From: an uncultured Acidobacteriaceae bacterium
GTDB lineage: Bacteria > Acidobacteriota > Terriglobia > Terriglobales > Acidobacteriaceae
DNA length: 64,000 nt
Assembly: GCA_903849645.1 (NCBI GenBank)
Contig: CAINJJ010000023.1
Span: 1 to 64,000, forward strand
Reading direction: 5' to 3'
A model generated the notes under the pieces. It was not told where the DNA came from and searched no databases. It saw nothing but the letters and a program-made list of their open reading frames with translations. Below are positions 18,211 to 26,274 of the stretch, one piece after another. The stretch's first letter is position 1. Each line of letters starts with the position of its first letter. A program made the translations under genes and the position numbers.

Positions 18211-19164
18211 TCACGATGGCCCGACCGCCGCCTCCAGCGCCGGCGCGATCTCCGGGTGCTCAAACCGGAACCCCGCCCCCGTCAGCCGCGCCGGAACCGC
18301 CTTCGCGCTCGCCAGCAGAGCCTCGTCCGCCATCTGCCCCAGCGCCAGCCGCAGCGCAAGCGCCGGAGCCGGCATCACCGCCGGCCTGTGCACCGCCCGC
18401 CCCAACGCGCGGGTAAACTCCGCATTCGTCACCGGGTTGGGCGCGGTCAGGTTCACCGCCCCCGCCAGTTCCCTGTTCTCCAGCGCAAAGAGGACCGCCC
18501 GCACCGCGTCCGTCAGGCTGATCCAGCTCATCCACTGCCGTCCCGAGCCCAGCCGTCCTCCCAGCCCCAGCCGGAAGAGCGGCAGCATCTTCCCCAGCGC
18601 CCCCTCGCCCGGACCCACCACCACGCCGAAGCGCAGATGCACCACCCGGATTCCCGCCTCCGCCGCCGGACGCGCCGCCGCCTCCCACGCCTCACATAGC
18701 TCCGCCAGAAACCCCCGTCCCGGCGCTGAACTCTCATCCAGCAACTCGTCGCCCCGGTCGCCATAGATGCCCGTCGCCGAAGCCACCAGCAGCGCCTTGG
18801 GCGGCTTGCGCAGCCCCGCCAGCGTCCTCGCCAGCGCCCCGGTTGACCCAACCCGGCTCGCCGCCATCTCCCGCTTGTAGGCTGCCGTCCAGCGCCGCCC
18901 CGCCACGCTCGCCCCCGACAGGTGAATCGCCGCCCCCAGCCCCTCCAGAGCCTCAAGGGCCTCCAGCCTCCCCGCCTGCCCAAACGGCTCGGCCGCCCCA
19001 GGATCCCACTGCAACTCGCCCGCCACCCTCGCCGTTCGCCGCACCAGTTGCAGAACCGGCGTCTTCCGCGCCGCCAGCCCACCCCGCAGCGCGCTCCCCA
19101 GCATCCCCGAGGCTCCGCTCACGAGGACCTTCTCTGAACCATTGGCCATATTTACAGGACCCAT
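18211..19164 (-). CDS. TIGR01777-family NAD(P)-dependent epimerase/dehydratase-like protein
   Basis: 317 residues from the ATG at 19164 (AGAGGAAG upstream); another ATG lies five codons on. N-terminal Rossmann motif [19 protein letters not shown], then [14 protein letters not shown] and [16 protein letters not shown], the usual landmarks of the YfcH/TIGR01777 group. The C-terminal DUF1731-like part has [20 protein letters not shown] followed by [15 protein letters not shown]. Known plant and bacterial members are linked to cell division or chloroplast function, but no reaction is established. Divergent from the XRE-cupin regulator, with a 135-base shared upstream region. Confidence 0.88.
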   Translation of the reverse strand: MGPVNMANGSEKVLVSGASGMLGSALRGGLAARKTPVLQLVRRTARVAGELQWDPGAAEPFGQAGRLEALEALEGLGAAIHLSGASVAGRRWTAAYKREMAASRVGSTGALARTLAGLRKPPKALLVASATGIYGDRGDELLDESSAPGRGFLAELCEAWEAAARPAAEAGIRVVHLRFGVVVGPGEGALGKMLPLFRLGLGGRLGSGRQWMSWISLTDAVRAVLFALENRELAGAVNLTAPNPVTNAEFTRALGRAVHRPAVMPAPALALRLALGQMADEALLASAKAVPARLTGAGFRFEHPEIAPALEAAVGPS

Positions 19165-19299
19165 CAAACTTCCTCTCAGATGAACGCGATTTGCATTGCC
19201 AGCTCAATGTGAGTTTAGTACGATGCGAATAGTTGTTCACCCGCGTAACATTGACATGGGCGTTTGCATCTCATCAAAAGAATTGAAAGGGCATAACCG

Positions 19300-20016
19300 A
19301 TGAGCGAGTTGGCGGTTGTTCGGAACGAAGAGACGCAAAAAACCCAGGTGGACACAGAGACCGCGGAAAACTTTATCTCTGAAAAGCGCATCGGCGAGCG
19401 CATCAAGCGCCTCCGCCTCAAGAAATCCATGGGTCTGGTCGAGCTGGGACGCCACACCGGCCTCTCCGCCAGCTTCCTCTCCCAGCTTGAGACTGGACGC
19501 GTCGTCCCCACCCTGCGCAACCTGGCGCGCATCGCCATGGTCTTCTCCAAGGACCTCTCCTACTTCTTTGAGACCGACCCGCAGTCCGTCTTTCGCGTCC
19601 ACCGCCGCAAGGACCGCGTCCGCCTGCCCCAGACCGGCGTGGACCTGCCCAGCTACTACTTCGAGAGCCTCGGCTACATGGTCCCCGACCGCCACATGGA
19701 CCCCTACTTCGCCGAGTTCATTCCCCTGGAAAAGAACATCGCCCCCAAGGCCCACATGCACCCCGGCTTCGAGTTCCTTTACGTTCTCGAGGGCGAACTG
19801 GTGCTCCACCATGGCGACCAGGAGTGTACGCTCGGCGTCGGAGACGCCGTCTATTTTGACGCCACCACCGCCCACTCCTATCAATGCGCAGGAAAGAAAC
19901 CAGCCGGCGCCATCATCGTGACGATGCACCAGCCCATGCCCGCCCAGCCCCTGGCCATGCGCGCCCCCGTCCCAGCCCCCGCCCTCCCGGCAAAGCCCGC
20001 CGGCCCGGCGCGCTGA
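19300..20016 (+). CDS. XRE-family regulator with C-terminal cupin sensor domain
   Basis: 238 residues, with GAAAGGG upstream of the ATG. Helix-turn-helix at about 31-85 (ERIKRLRLKKSMGLVELGRH, then GLSASFLSQLETGRVVPTL). Cupin_2 domain at about 140-220: HMHPGFEFLYVLEGELVLHH, then LGVGDAVYFDATTAHSYQC. This is the architecture of SutR/PuuR-like repressors, which sense small molecules or sulfur/polyamine status. The target may be the divergent TIGR01777 gene or its own promoter. Pro/Ala-rich tail. A strong terminator follows. Confidence 0.9.
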   Translation: MSELAVVRNEETQKTQVDTETAENFISEKRIGERIKRLRLKKSMGLVELGRHTGLSASFLSQLETGRVVPTLRNLARIAMVFSKDLSYFFETDPQSVFRVHRRKDRVRLPQTGVDLPSYYFESLGYMVPDRHMDPYFAEFIPLEKNIAPKAHMHPGFEFLYVLEGELVLHHGDQECTLGVGDAVYFDATTAHSYQCAGKKPAGAIIVTMHQPMPAQPLAMRAPVPAPALPAKPAGPAR

Positions 20017-20050
20017 CCCTCGCTCGCAGACCCGGTCCCGATCCACCTGA

Positions 20051-20090
20051 AACAGAAACGGCCTCTCGCCACCGAGAGGCCGTTTCTGTT
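20051..20090. terminator. Strong bidirectional terminator
   Basis: An 18-bp perfect stem: AACAGAAACGGCCTCTCG (20051-20068), loop CCAC, and CGAGAGGCCGTTTCTGTT (20073-20090), continuing in T residues. It lies between the XRE-cupin gene (rightward) and tRNA-Thr (leftward), so it can serve both. Confidence 0.9.
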
Positions 20091-20118
20091 TTCCCAAAAC
20101 CTGACCCAAACCAGAAAA

Positions 20119-20194
20119 TGGAGCCGAAGGCCGGACTTGAACCGGCGACCTGCTGATTACGAATCAGCTGCTCTACCAACTGAGCTACTTCGGC
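20119..20194 (-). tRNA. tRNA-Thr (anticodon CGT)
   Basis: 76 nt on the minus strand with encoded CCA. Acceptor arms GCCGAAG / CTTCGGC pair fully; D-arm AGCTCAGTTGGTAGAGC; anticodon stem GCTGA/TCAGC with loop TTCGTAA gives anticodon CGT (Thr codon ACG); T-arm GTTCAAGTCC. Discriminator base is U. Confidence 0.95.
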
Positions 20195-20621
20195 CTGCCT
20201 TACAGATTGTATCGTTGCCTTCGCCCGCGGTAAAGTTCAGCCCCCCATGTGCTCCCTCATCCGCCCCGGAATCCCTCCTAAAAACGGAAAGAGCCGCCCG
20301 GCAACAGGGCAGCTCCTTCCTCAGGGAGAATAGTTCCAACGGAGGCAAGGCCATCAGAACTTTCTGGCTGCATACTAGGGGCGGTGGGTGGGAGTGTCAA
20401 GGAGAAATCGAGGTCAAAATAACCCGTTCTATTTCAATAAGTTACAAATAAATGTCAGGCGTTTCAGCCTTCGCCGTCTTCGACGTGTCTTCGCCTTTTT
20501 GCACAGGCCAAACCCCGCCTTTTCCGGGTGTTTTCTAGGGTTTATGCCTTGTTTTCCACAGGTTTATCCACCCGTTAACCCTCCAGATGCGCCCCCGCTC
20601 TCCCTGTGAATTTTTGCCCCG
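20195..20621. other. Non-coding interval with two DnaA-box-like sites
   Basis: No gene is supported. The half nearest the DUF6599 gene is relatively AT-rich for this genome. It contains TTTTCCACA (20552-20560) and TTATCCACC (20564-20572), 8-9 of 9 matches to DnaA boxes, close together. The promoter of tRNA-Thr must lie at the left end. Nothing else is recognisable. Confidence 0.45.
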
Positions 20622-21785
20622 TCAGTCCCGCAGATTCAGGCTTGTAAACTCCACTTCATACATCGACGACGCCGGCTTGCCCCGCGCTATCCGGTAAAGC
20701 ACCCGGAATCCCCCCATGAAGAACCCCAGCAGAAGCGCCGCGCTGCACCCAATCACCACCAGGCTCGCAATCCCCATCAGCAGCTTGCCCGTCTTTGCCA
20801 CCTCGGACTCCATCGGCTGCGGCACCGACATCAGGTCCGACTCAAAATGCACCAGCGCCAGCAGCTTGTGGCTCTCCTCTGGAATGGCGTCCCCGCTCAC
20901 CAGCGCCACCAGCGGTCCGCTCCGCCGCACCTCCAGCGAGGCCGCGTCCGAGTCTGTCAGCGCCTTGGTCCAGGCGGGATGAGCTTGCTTCCCGGCCTTG
21001 ATGTAGTCCCGGATCTTTGTCTCCATCGCCGCCGCCATCTGCGGCGTCGGATAGTCGATGATGGTCAGCGTCGCCGGTCCCGAGCGCAGCGTATAGTTCG
21101 CGGTCGCCGTCTCCGCCCCGCGGTCAAAGCCCACCAGCTCCGCCGGCAGCACTCCTCCGGAGCCCGCGTAGCCCGCCGGACCCACCGCATAGTGCGTCGT
21201 CTGCCCGTCCAGCGAGGCCTGCGGCAAGTTGGCCAGAATCGGCGGCGCCAGCGCCTGCGACCCCTCTGGCAGCGGAATCCCGTGTGCCAGCTCCCGCAGC
21301 TCCGACCCCGACATGGGCCCGATATGCGAGAAGGTCGCGTCCACCAGCGTGTTCCCTACCCAGAACAGCACCCGGTTCTTGTTCGAGGTGGCCCCCGAGC
21401 CAATCTGCTCCTTGGGCCAGCCCGACTGCCGGTAGTACGTATATGCCCCATAGGCGCCGCTCGCGTCCTGAAAACGCAGCGCGTCCAGCGTCAGCGTCTC
21501 GCCGCCCCGCTTGTAGACGCACGTCGCCCCGTCCGTGAAGCCATACTCCTTGAGAGCCGGCGCGTTGGCCGGGTCCAGCGCCGCCGCGGTCTGCACCCGC
21601 TCCGCGGGAGCCTTCGCCTCCCAGCCCGCCAGCGTCTCCGGCAAAAGCGCCTTGGGAACCGGCGGAAGCACCAGGTGCGTCGCCCCTGTTGGCGCTGCAA
21701 CCTTGGCCGGCGCGCCCTGCGCCCACACCCCCGCCGCGCCCCCGGCAACCACCGCCACGCACACCGCCATTGCAATCCGACGCAT
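20622..21785 (-). CDS. DUF6599-like exported, membrane-anchored protein
   Basis: 387 residues from the ATG at 21785, preceded by GGAGAG; an upstream in-frame TTG/ATG would give a longer form without a proper signal. Signal peptide at 1-20 (MAVCVAVVAGGAAGVWAQ). The middle region has GYAGSGGVLPAELVGFDRGA and ATANYTLRSGPATLTIIDYP, features I associate with the DUF6599 family of acidobacteria. One C-terminal membrane segment (LLMGIASLVVIGCSAALLLG) is followed by a short basic cytoplasmic tail. Function unknown. Confidence 0.7.
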   Translation of the reverse strand: MRRIAMAVCVAVVAGGAAGVWAQGAPAKVAAPTGATHLVLPPVPKALLPETLAGWEAKAPAERVQTAAALDPANAPALKEYGFTDGATCVYKRGGETLTLDALRFQDASGAYGAYTYYRQSGWPKEQIGSGATSNKNRVLFWVGNTLVDATFSHIGPMSGSELRELAHGIPLPEGSQALAPPILANLPQASLDGQTTHYAVGPAGYAGSGGVLPAELVGFDRGAETATANYTLRSGPATLTIIDYPTPQMAAAMETKIRDYIKAGKQAHPAWTKALTDSDAASLEVRRSGPLVALVSGDAIPEESHKLLALVHFESDLMSVPQPMESEVAKTGKLLMGIASLVVIGCSAALLLGFFMGGFRVLYRIARGKPASSMYEVEFTSLNLRD

Positions 21786-21884
21786 CAACACTCTCCGGTC
21801 TTCAGGGTACACGTTCCCTCTTCGCCGCTCTGTCGGCCATTCCTGTCTACTTGGACACTGCCCGCCCCCAAAAGGTTCCTGTCC

Positions 21885-22382
21885 TCACGCGCCGCCGCTC
21901 CCAGGCTGCCTCAAATACGCCCGCCACTCCTCGCCCTCGGCCAGCCGCTTCAGCAGCGCAAACCGCCTCCGCAGCAGCCTCTCCACATGGGGCGTCATCA
22001 CCCAGCGCCCCACACCCTCGCCCAGCCTGCCCCACGGCATTGTGAAGCGCAGCTCGTCCCGCATCTCCACCGTCCCGTCTCCCCGTTCCGTGAAGCGGTG
22101 CTCGTGCTCGAAGGCGGCAAACCGGCCCGCGATCATCCGGTCGCGAAAGAACACCGGCGGCTCAAACCCGTCGATCAGGCTCTCGTGCTCCACCGGCAGG
22201 CCAAACTTCCATCCCCGCCACAGCACCGTGTCGCCCGCCGCCACCAGCCCCGTGGTGCGCCCCCGCACCGGGTTCATCCCCAGCACGCGCTCCACCAGTT
22301 CGATGCACGTCGAGAGCTGAAACAGCCGCTCCACCGGGGCGCTCACCACAACCGCGTCGCGCACCACAAACTCACGCGCCAT
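21885..22382 (-). CDS. SRPBCC (START-like) ligand-binding protein
   Basis: 165 residues. The pattern VVVSAPVERLFQLSTCIELV, then TVLWRGWKFGLPVEHESLID and FEHEHRFTERGDGTVEMRDE fits the SRPBCC/polyketide-cyclase-like helix-grip fold. Such proteins bind hydrophobic ligands, but none can be named. Its start overlaps the trmFO stop by 11 bases and AGAGGCAGG precedes the ATG, so it is translationally coupled as the third gene of GNAT-trmFO-SRPBCC. Confidence 0.75.
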   Translation of the reverse strand: MAREFVVRDAVVVSAPVERLFQLSTCIELVERVLGMNPVRGRTTGLVAAGDTVLWRGWKFGLPVEHESLIDGFEPPVFFRDRMIAGRFAAFEHEHRFTERGDGTVEMRDELRFTMPWGRLGEGVGRWVMTPHVERLLRRRFALLKRLAEGEEWRAYLRQPGSGGA

Positions 22383-23745
22383 GCGCGCCTGCCTCTAGCG
22401 GACCCGCCGCCGCCCACCAGCCGTCAAACGCCGCCAGCGCCCGCTCGCACACCATCCGGTGCCGCTCCTTCTTGTCCCGCACCTTCTTCCGCACCTCTTC
22501 CTCCAGCGGTTCCAGCAGGTCAAAGGTGATATTCGCCGGCTGGAAATGCTTGACCTCCGCGTGCGTAATGTAGTGCACCAGCGAACCCAGACCCGAGCTG
22601 CGCGGTGCAGTCACAGGCTCCTCGCCACGCGCCAGCGCCGCCGCATAGATCCCCGCCAGCAGCCCCGTCGCAATCGACTCCGTGTAGCCCTCCACGCCTG
22701 ACAGTTGCCCCGCGAACATCAGCCACGGCGCACTCTTCAGCCGCAGCGTCTCGTCCAGCAGCGCCGGCGCCTGAATATAGGTGTTGCGGTGAATCTGTCC
22801 GTAGCGCAGAAACCGCGCATTCTCCAGGCCCGGAATCAGCCGCAGCACCTTGGCCTGCTCGCCAAACTTCAGGTGATTCTGAAAGCCCACCAGGTTGTAG
22901 CTGTCGGCGCGCACGTTCTCCTTGCGCAGTTGCACCACCGCCCACGGCGTCCTTCCTGTCCGCGGGTCGCGCAGCCCCACCGGCTTCATCGGCCCAAAGC
23001 GCAGCGTGTCCCGCCCCCGCCGCGCCAGCACCTCGATGGGCAGGCAGCCCTCGAAGTAGTCCAGTTTCTCCCACTCCCTGGTCTCCGCCGCCTCCGCCGC
23101 CAGCAGCGCATCCAGAAAGCGGTCAAACTCCGCCCGGTCCATGGGACAGTTGATGTAGTCGGCCGTGCCCTTGTCCCACCGCGCCGCAAGGTACACCCGT
23201 TCCATGTCGATCGAGTCCGCCTCCACAATCGGCGAAATCGAGTCATAGAACGCCATGTGCCCCGAGCCCGTGATCCGCTCGATCTCCGCGCTCAACGCAT
23301 CGGAGGTCAGCGGCCCCGTCGCCAGAATCGTCAAGTCAGGATCGCCGGCGCCCGGCTCCTGCAGGCGCGTCACCTCTTCGCGCATCACGCGAATCCCCGG
23401 CTCCGCCGCAATCGCCTCCGCAATCCGCCGCGAAAACTCCACCCGGTCCACCGCCAGGGCATGGCCCGCCGGCACCGCCGTCTCGTCCGCTATCCGCAGC
23501 AGGGCCGACCCCGCGCGCCGCATCTCCTGCTTCAGCAGCCACGGGGCGGTGTTCGGCGACTCGCTCTTCAGCGAGTTCGAGCACACCAGCTCCCCAAACT
23601 CCGTGGTCTGGTGCGCCGGCGTCAGCAAAGGGCTCCCGTCCACCATCCGCCGCATCTCATACAGGTCCACCTGGCAGCCCAGCCGCGCCGCCGTCAGCGC
23701 CGCCTCCGGCCCCGCCAGTCCCCCGCCAATCACGCGAATCCTCAA
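22372..23745 (-). CDS. trmFO: Methylenetetrahydrofolate-tRNA-(uracil-5-)-methyltransferase TrmFO
   Basis: 457 residues from a TTG at 23745 that overlaps the GNAT stop (TTGA). The frame runs further upstream, but the family start is the FAD-binding IRVIGGGLAGPEAALTAARL. Other landmarks: EFGELVCSNSLKSE, FYDSISPIVEADSIDME and FAGQLSGVEGYTESIATGLL, all typical of TrmFO/GidA-small. Known role: folate- and FAD-dependent formation of 5-methyluridine 54 in tRNA. The unusual TTG start and coupling with the flanking genes suggest expression depends on GNAT translation. Confidence 0.93.
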   Translation of the reverse strand: MRIRVIGGGLAGPEAALTAARLGCQVDLYEMRRMVDGSPLLTPAHQTTEFGELVCSNSLKSESPNTAPWLLKQEMRRAGSALLRIADETAVPAGHALAVDRVEFSRRIAEAIAAEPGIRVMREEVTRLQEPGAGDPDLTILATGPLTSDALSAEIERITGSGHMAFYDSISPIVEADSIDMERVYLAARWDKGTADYINCPMDRAEFDRFLDALLAAEAAETREWEKLDYFEGCLPIEVLARRGRDTLRFGPMKPVGLRDPRTGRTPWAVVQLRKENVRADSYNLVGFQNHLKFGEQAKVLRLIPGLENARFLRYGQIHRNTYIQAPALLDETLRLKSAPWLMFAGQLSGVEGYTESIATGLLAGIYAAALARGEEPVTAPRSSGLGSLVHYITHAEVKHFQPANITFDLLEPLEEEVRKKVRDKKERHRMVCERALAAFDGWWAAAGPLEAGAHGA

Positions 23746-24254
23746 AGCGCGGACCCCGCTTCCGGGCTCGCCGGCTTTAGCCCCGCCAGTCGCCGCAGCG
23801 CCTCGCCCGTCACCCGCACGTTGCGCCACTCGTCCAGAAACTCCGCCCCCATCGCCCGATAGAACTCCACCGCCGGCGTGTTCCAGTCCAGAACCTCCCA
23901 CTGCAGCCGCGGGCAGCCCTTCTCCACCGCAATCGCCGCCACCCGCTCCAGCAGCGCCTTGCCCACGCCCAGCCCTCGCGACTCCACGTTCACAAACAGG
24001 TCTTCCAGGTAGAGCCCCGGCCGTCCCAGCCACGTCGAGTAGTTGAAAAAGTAAAAAGCGAACCCCGCCGGCTTCCCGTCTACATCCGCAATCAGGCAGG
24101 AATAGAAGGGATTCGGACCAAAGCCGTCGCGTTCCAGATCCGCCTCCGTCGCCATCACTGCCTCCGGCTCCCGCTCATACTCCGCGAGCGCCCGGATGAA
24201 GGTCAGAATCTGTGCCACATCCGCCTTCGTGGCGGGTCGAATCGAAATCGTCAT
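23742..24254 (-). CDS. GNAT-family N-acetyltransferase (diamine acetyltransferase-like)
   Basis: 170 residues. MTISIRPATKADVAQILTFI at the start, YLEDLFVNVESRGLGVGKAL for the acetyl-CoA-binding loop (motif A), and WEVLDWNTPAVEFYRAMGAE near the C-terminus. This combination resembles SSAT-like diamine/thialysine acetyltransferases; actual acceptor unknown. First gene of an overlapping three-gene unit with trmFO and the SRPBCC protein. Confidence 0.88.
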   Translation of the reverse strand: MTISIRPATKADVAQILTFIRALAEYEREPEAVMATEADLERDGFGPNPFYSCLIADVDGKPAGFAFYFFNYSTWLGRPGLYLEDLFVNVESRGLGVGKALLERVAAIAVEKGCPRLQWEVLDWNTPAVEFYRAMGAEFLDEWRNVRVTGEALRRLAGLKPASPEAGSAL

Positions 24255-24727
24255 TCCATAATTCTAGGCCCTGCTCTGTGATACAGGCCACATTTGCCGC
24301 CCGCACCCTGCCGCTAACATGGAGTGGGTGACTTCGCCGGGAAATCCCGGCGCGGCGCCTGTTACGGCAGAGGGACACCCCTTCCACGCCGGGTTCAAGC
24401 TCCGTTCGATGCGTCCAATTCGCGCTCCGGGCGTGGCGGCCTTCATTTTCAACGCCCCACGCTCTTGTATTGGACACTCCTATGGATTTAACTTGAGTCC
24501 TGCATAGAGGTCTGTCCGTGTGCCGGTTGCCGTTTCGCGGCCTCCCGGTAACTCCGGCCATTGGCCGCTCAAGCGATTGCGATTCTCAAGGCTGTTGCTC
24601 CACCCCTGGCATTTGGCACCAAGGGCACTCTAGCCGGAACACCGTCCCCGGCCAACGTGCCGGACTTTACGACTTTTTTTAGAGCCCGCGGGCCTCTCTG
24701 TTCCCGCCGCTCCCAAGGAGAAGAACC
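24255..24727. other. Non-coding interval between divergent genes
   Basis: No gene is supported on either strand. It must hold the promoters of the GNAT-trmFO unit and of the rightward TPR gene. A T-run (24673-24679) and AAGGAGAAGAACC directly before the ATG at 24728 are the only clear signals; no convincing -35/-10 pair was picked out. Confidence 0.4.
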
Positions 24728-25957
24728 ATGAAACGCACCCTTTCCCTTTGCCTCGGCCTGCTGGCAGTCGCCCTTTTGCCCGCCCTTGCGCAAACGCCCG
24801 CGGCAGCGCCCACCGGCAAGATCCATGGCCACGTCACCAACCCCACCGGCGCTTCCCAGTCCGGCGGCACGGTCACCCTGGTCGCCACCACCCGCGTCGC
24901 CTCCGGCCCCGGCCTCTCCGCCCAGACCGCGGAACGGGGCACCTTCACGGTCGACACCAACGGTGAATACGCCGGCGAGGCTCCCGCGGGAACCTACAAG
25001 CTCATCTATCGCACCCCGGATATGACCGCCGACAAGGAAGCCGACCACGTCGAGGCCGTCAAAATCACCGCCGGCGAGACCACCGTGCAGGACATCGACA
25101 TGTCTCGCAAGGAGTACATCGACCAACTGCCCGCCGAGCAGCGCAAGCAGCTTGAAGACCTGAGAAAGCACAACTCTGAAGCCCTCAAGGCCAACGAAGT
25201 CATCAAGAACCTCAACAACGATCTCAAGCTCGTCACCCAGGACATCAAGGACGCCGACGGCGCCCGCGCCGCTGCGACCGCCGCCCTGGGCGCCACCGCC
25301 TCCAAGGCCGACATCGACGCCAAGGAAGCCGAGGTCAAGCTCGCCAAGTACACCGAGATTGAAACCCTCATGCTCAAGGACACCGCCGCCAAGCCCGATG
25401 CCTCCGTCCTCTGGGCGCAGCTCGGCCAGGCCCAGGTCGGCCTCAAGAAGTACGACGAAGCTGAAGCTACCTACAAGAAGGTGCTCGAACTCGAAGCCAG
25501 CGCCAAGAAGCCCAATCCCGCCGTCCAGGGTCTGGCCAATAGCGGACTCGGCGAGATCTACGCCCGCCAGGGCAAGGTCCCCGAGGCCAACGCCGCCTAT
25601 GACGCCGCCGCCAAGGTCAATCCCACCCAGGGCGGTTTCTACCTCAAGAACGAGGCCGTCATCTTCTTCCAGATGAACAATGCGGATGCCCAGGTCGCCG
25701 TCGCCGACAAGGCCATCGCCCTCGACCCCAACCAGCCCCTCCTCTACTACCTCAAGGGCAATGGACTGGTCCAGAAGACCACCATGGACGACAAGACCCA
25801 CAAGCTCGTCCCGCCCCCCGGCTGCATGGAGGCCTATCAGAAGTACCTCGAACTGGCCCCCACCGGCCCCTATGCTGCTGAAGTCAAGGGCATCCTCGCC
25901 GGCTTCAACCAGACCATCGAGACCAACTTCAAGGCCGACAAACCCAAGAAGAAGTAG
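24728..25957 (+). CDS. Exported TPR protein with carboxypeptidase-regulatory-like domain
   Basis: 409 residues, strong AAGGAG site. Signal peptide 1-21 (TLSLCLGLLAVALLPALA). A beta domain of carboxypeptidase-regulatory-like type at about 30-120 (KIHGHVTNPTGASQSGGTVT, then GTYKLIYRTPDM), a charged coiled-coil-like region 130-215 (QLPAEQRKQLEDLRKHNSEA), then four or five TPR units at about 220-395 (SVLWAQLGQAQVGLKKYDEA; GLGEIYARQGKVPEANAAYD). Likely a periplasmic scaffold. The Lys-rich tail ends at a strong terminator. Codon use is typical. Confidence 0.8.
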   Translation: MKRTLSLCLGLLAVALLPALAQTPAAAPTGKIHGHVTNPTGASQSGGTVTLVATTRVASGPGLSAQTAERGTFTVDTNGEYAGEAPAGTYKLIYRTPDMTADKEADHVEAVKITAGETTVQDIDMSRKEYIDQLPAEQRKQLEDLRKHNSEALKANEVIKNLNNDLKLVTQDIKDADGARAAATAALGATASKADIDAKEAEVKLAKYTEIETLMLKDTAAKPDASVLWAQLGQAQVGLKKYDEAEATYKKVLELEASAKKPNPAVQGLANSGLGEIYARQGKVPEANAAYDAAAKVNPTQGGFYLKNEAVIFFQMNNADAQVAVADKAIALDPNQPLLYYLKGNGLVQKTTMDDKTHKLVPPPGCMEAYQKYLELAPTGPYAAEVKGILAGFNQTIETNFKADKPKKK

Positions 25958-25974
25958 CCAACCCGTCCCACCCC

Positions 25975-26011
25975 ACCGAGGGCGCTTCCGGCAGCCGGAA
26001 GCGCCCTCGGT
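25975..26011 (+). terminator. Rho-independent terminator of the TPR gene
   Basis: A perfect 17-bp stem, ACCGAGGGCGCTTCCGG (25975-25991) and CCGGAAGCGCCCTCGGT (25995-26011), with a 3-base loop and followed by GTTTT, begins 17 bases after the stop codon. Confidence 0.93.
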
Positions 26012-26085
26012 GTTTTAAACCCATCCGAGCCGGGTGCCCCGGCAATCAAATGAACCCTTGGTGGGGATCAGACAGGTTCCGCATA

Positions 26086-26184
26086 CGATCGCGCCGCAGG
26101 CGCAGGGTTGATTAGCCCCGCGCTTCAGCGTGGGGAGCCTGCCGGCAATCACCAGTCAGTCCCGTAAGGACGGCGCAAAAGGCC
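26086..26184. repeat. Dispersed intergenic repeat A, copy 2
   Basis: Reads GCGCCGCAGGCGCAGGGTTG, then AGCCCCGCGCTTCAGCGTGG, then CAGTCCCGTAAGGACG, matching 18101-18200 block by block with changes concentrated in the spacers. It lies between the TPR terminator and moeA; the rest of 26012-26274 shows nothing recognisable. Confidence 0.7.
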
Positions 26185-26274
26185 AATTCTGTTTTCAAAG
26201 CATGGTGCATGAAATTGCCCTGCCTGCCCCACCTCACCTCAACTCCCGCCCTCCCACCCTCTACAATCCATTCC

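Noticed and set aside
24569..25801. 410-codon minus-strand frame across the TPR gene
   Set aside because: Gly-rich antisense shadow; the plus strand has signal peptide, TPR repeats, ribosome binding site and terminator.
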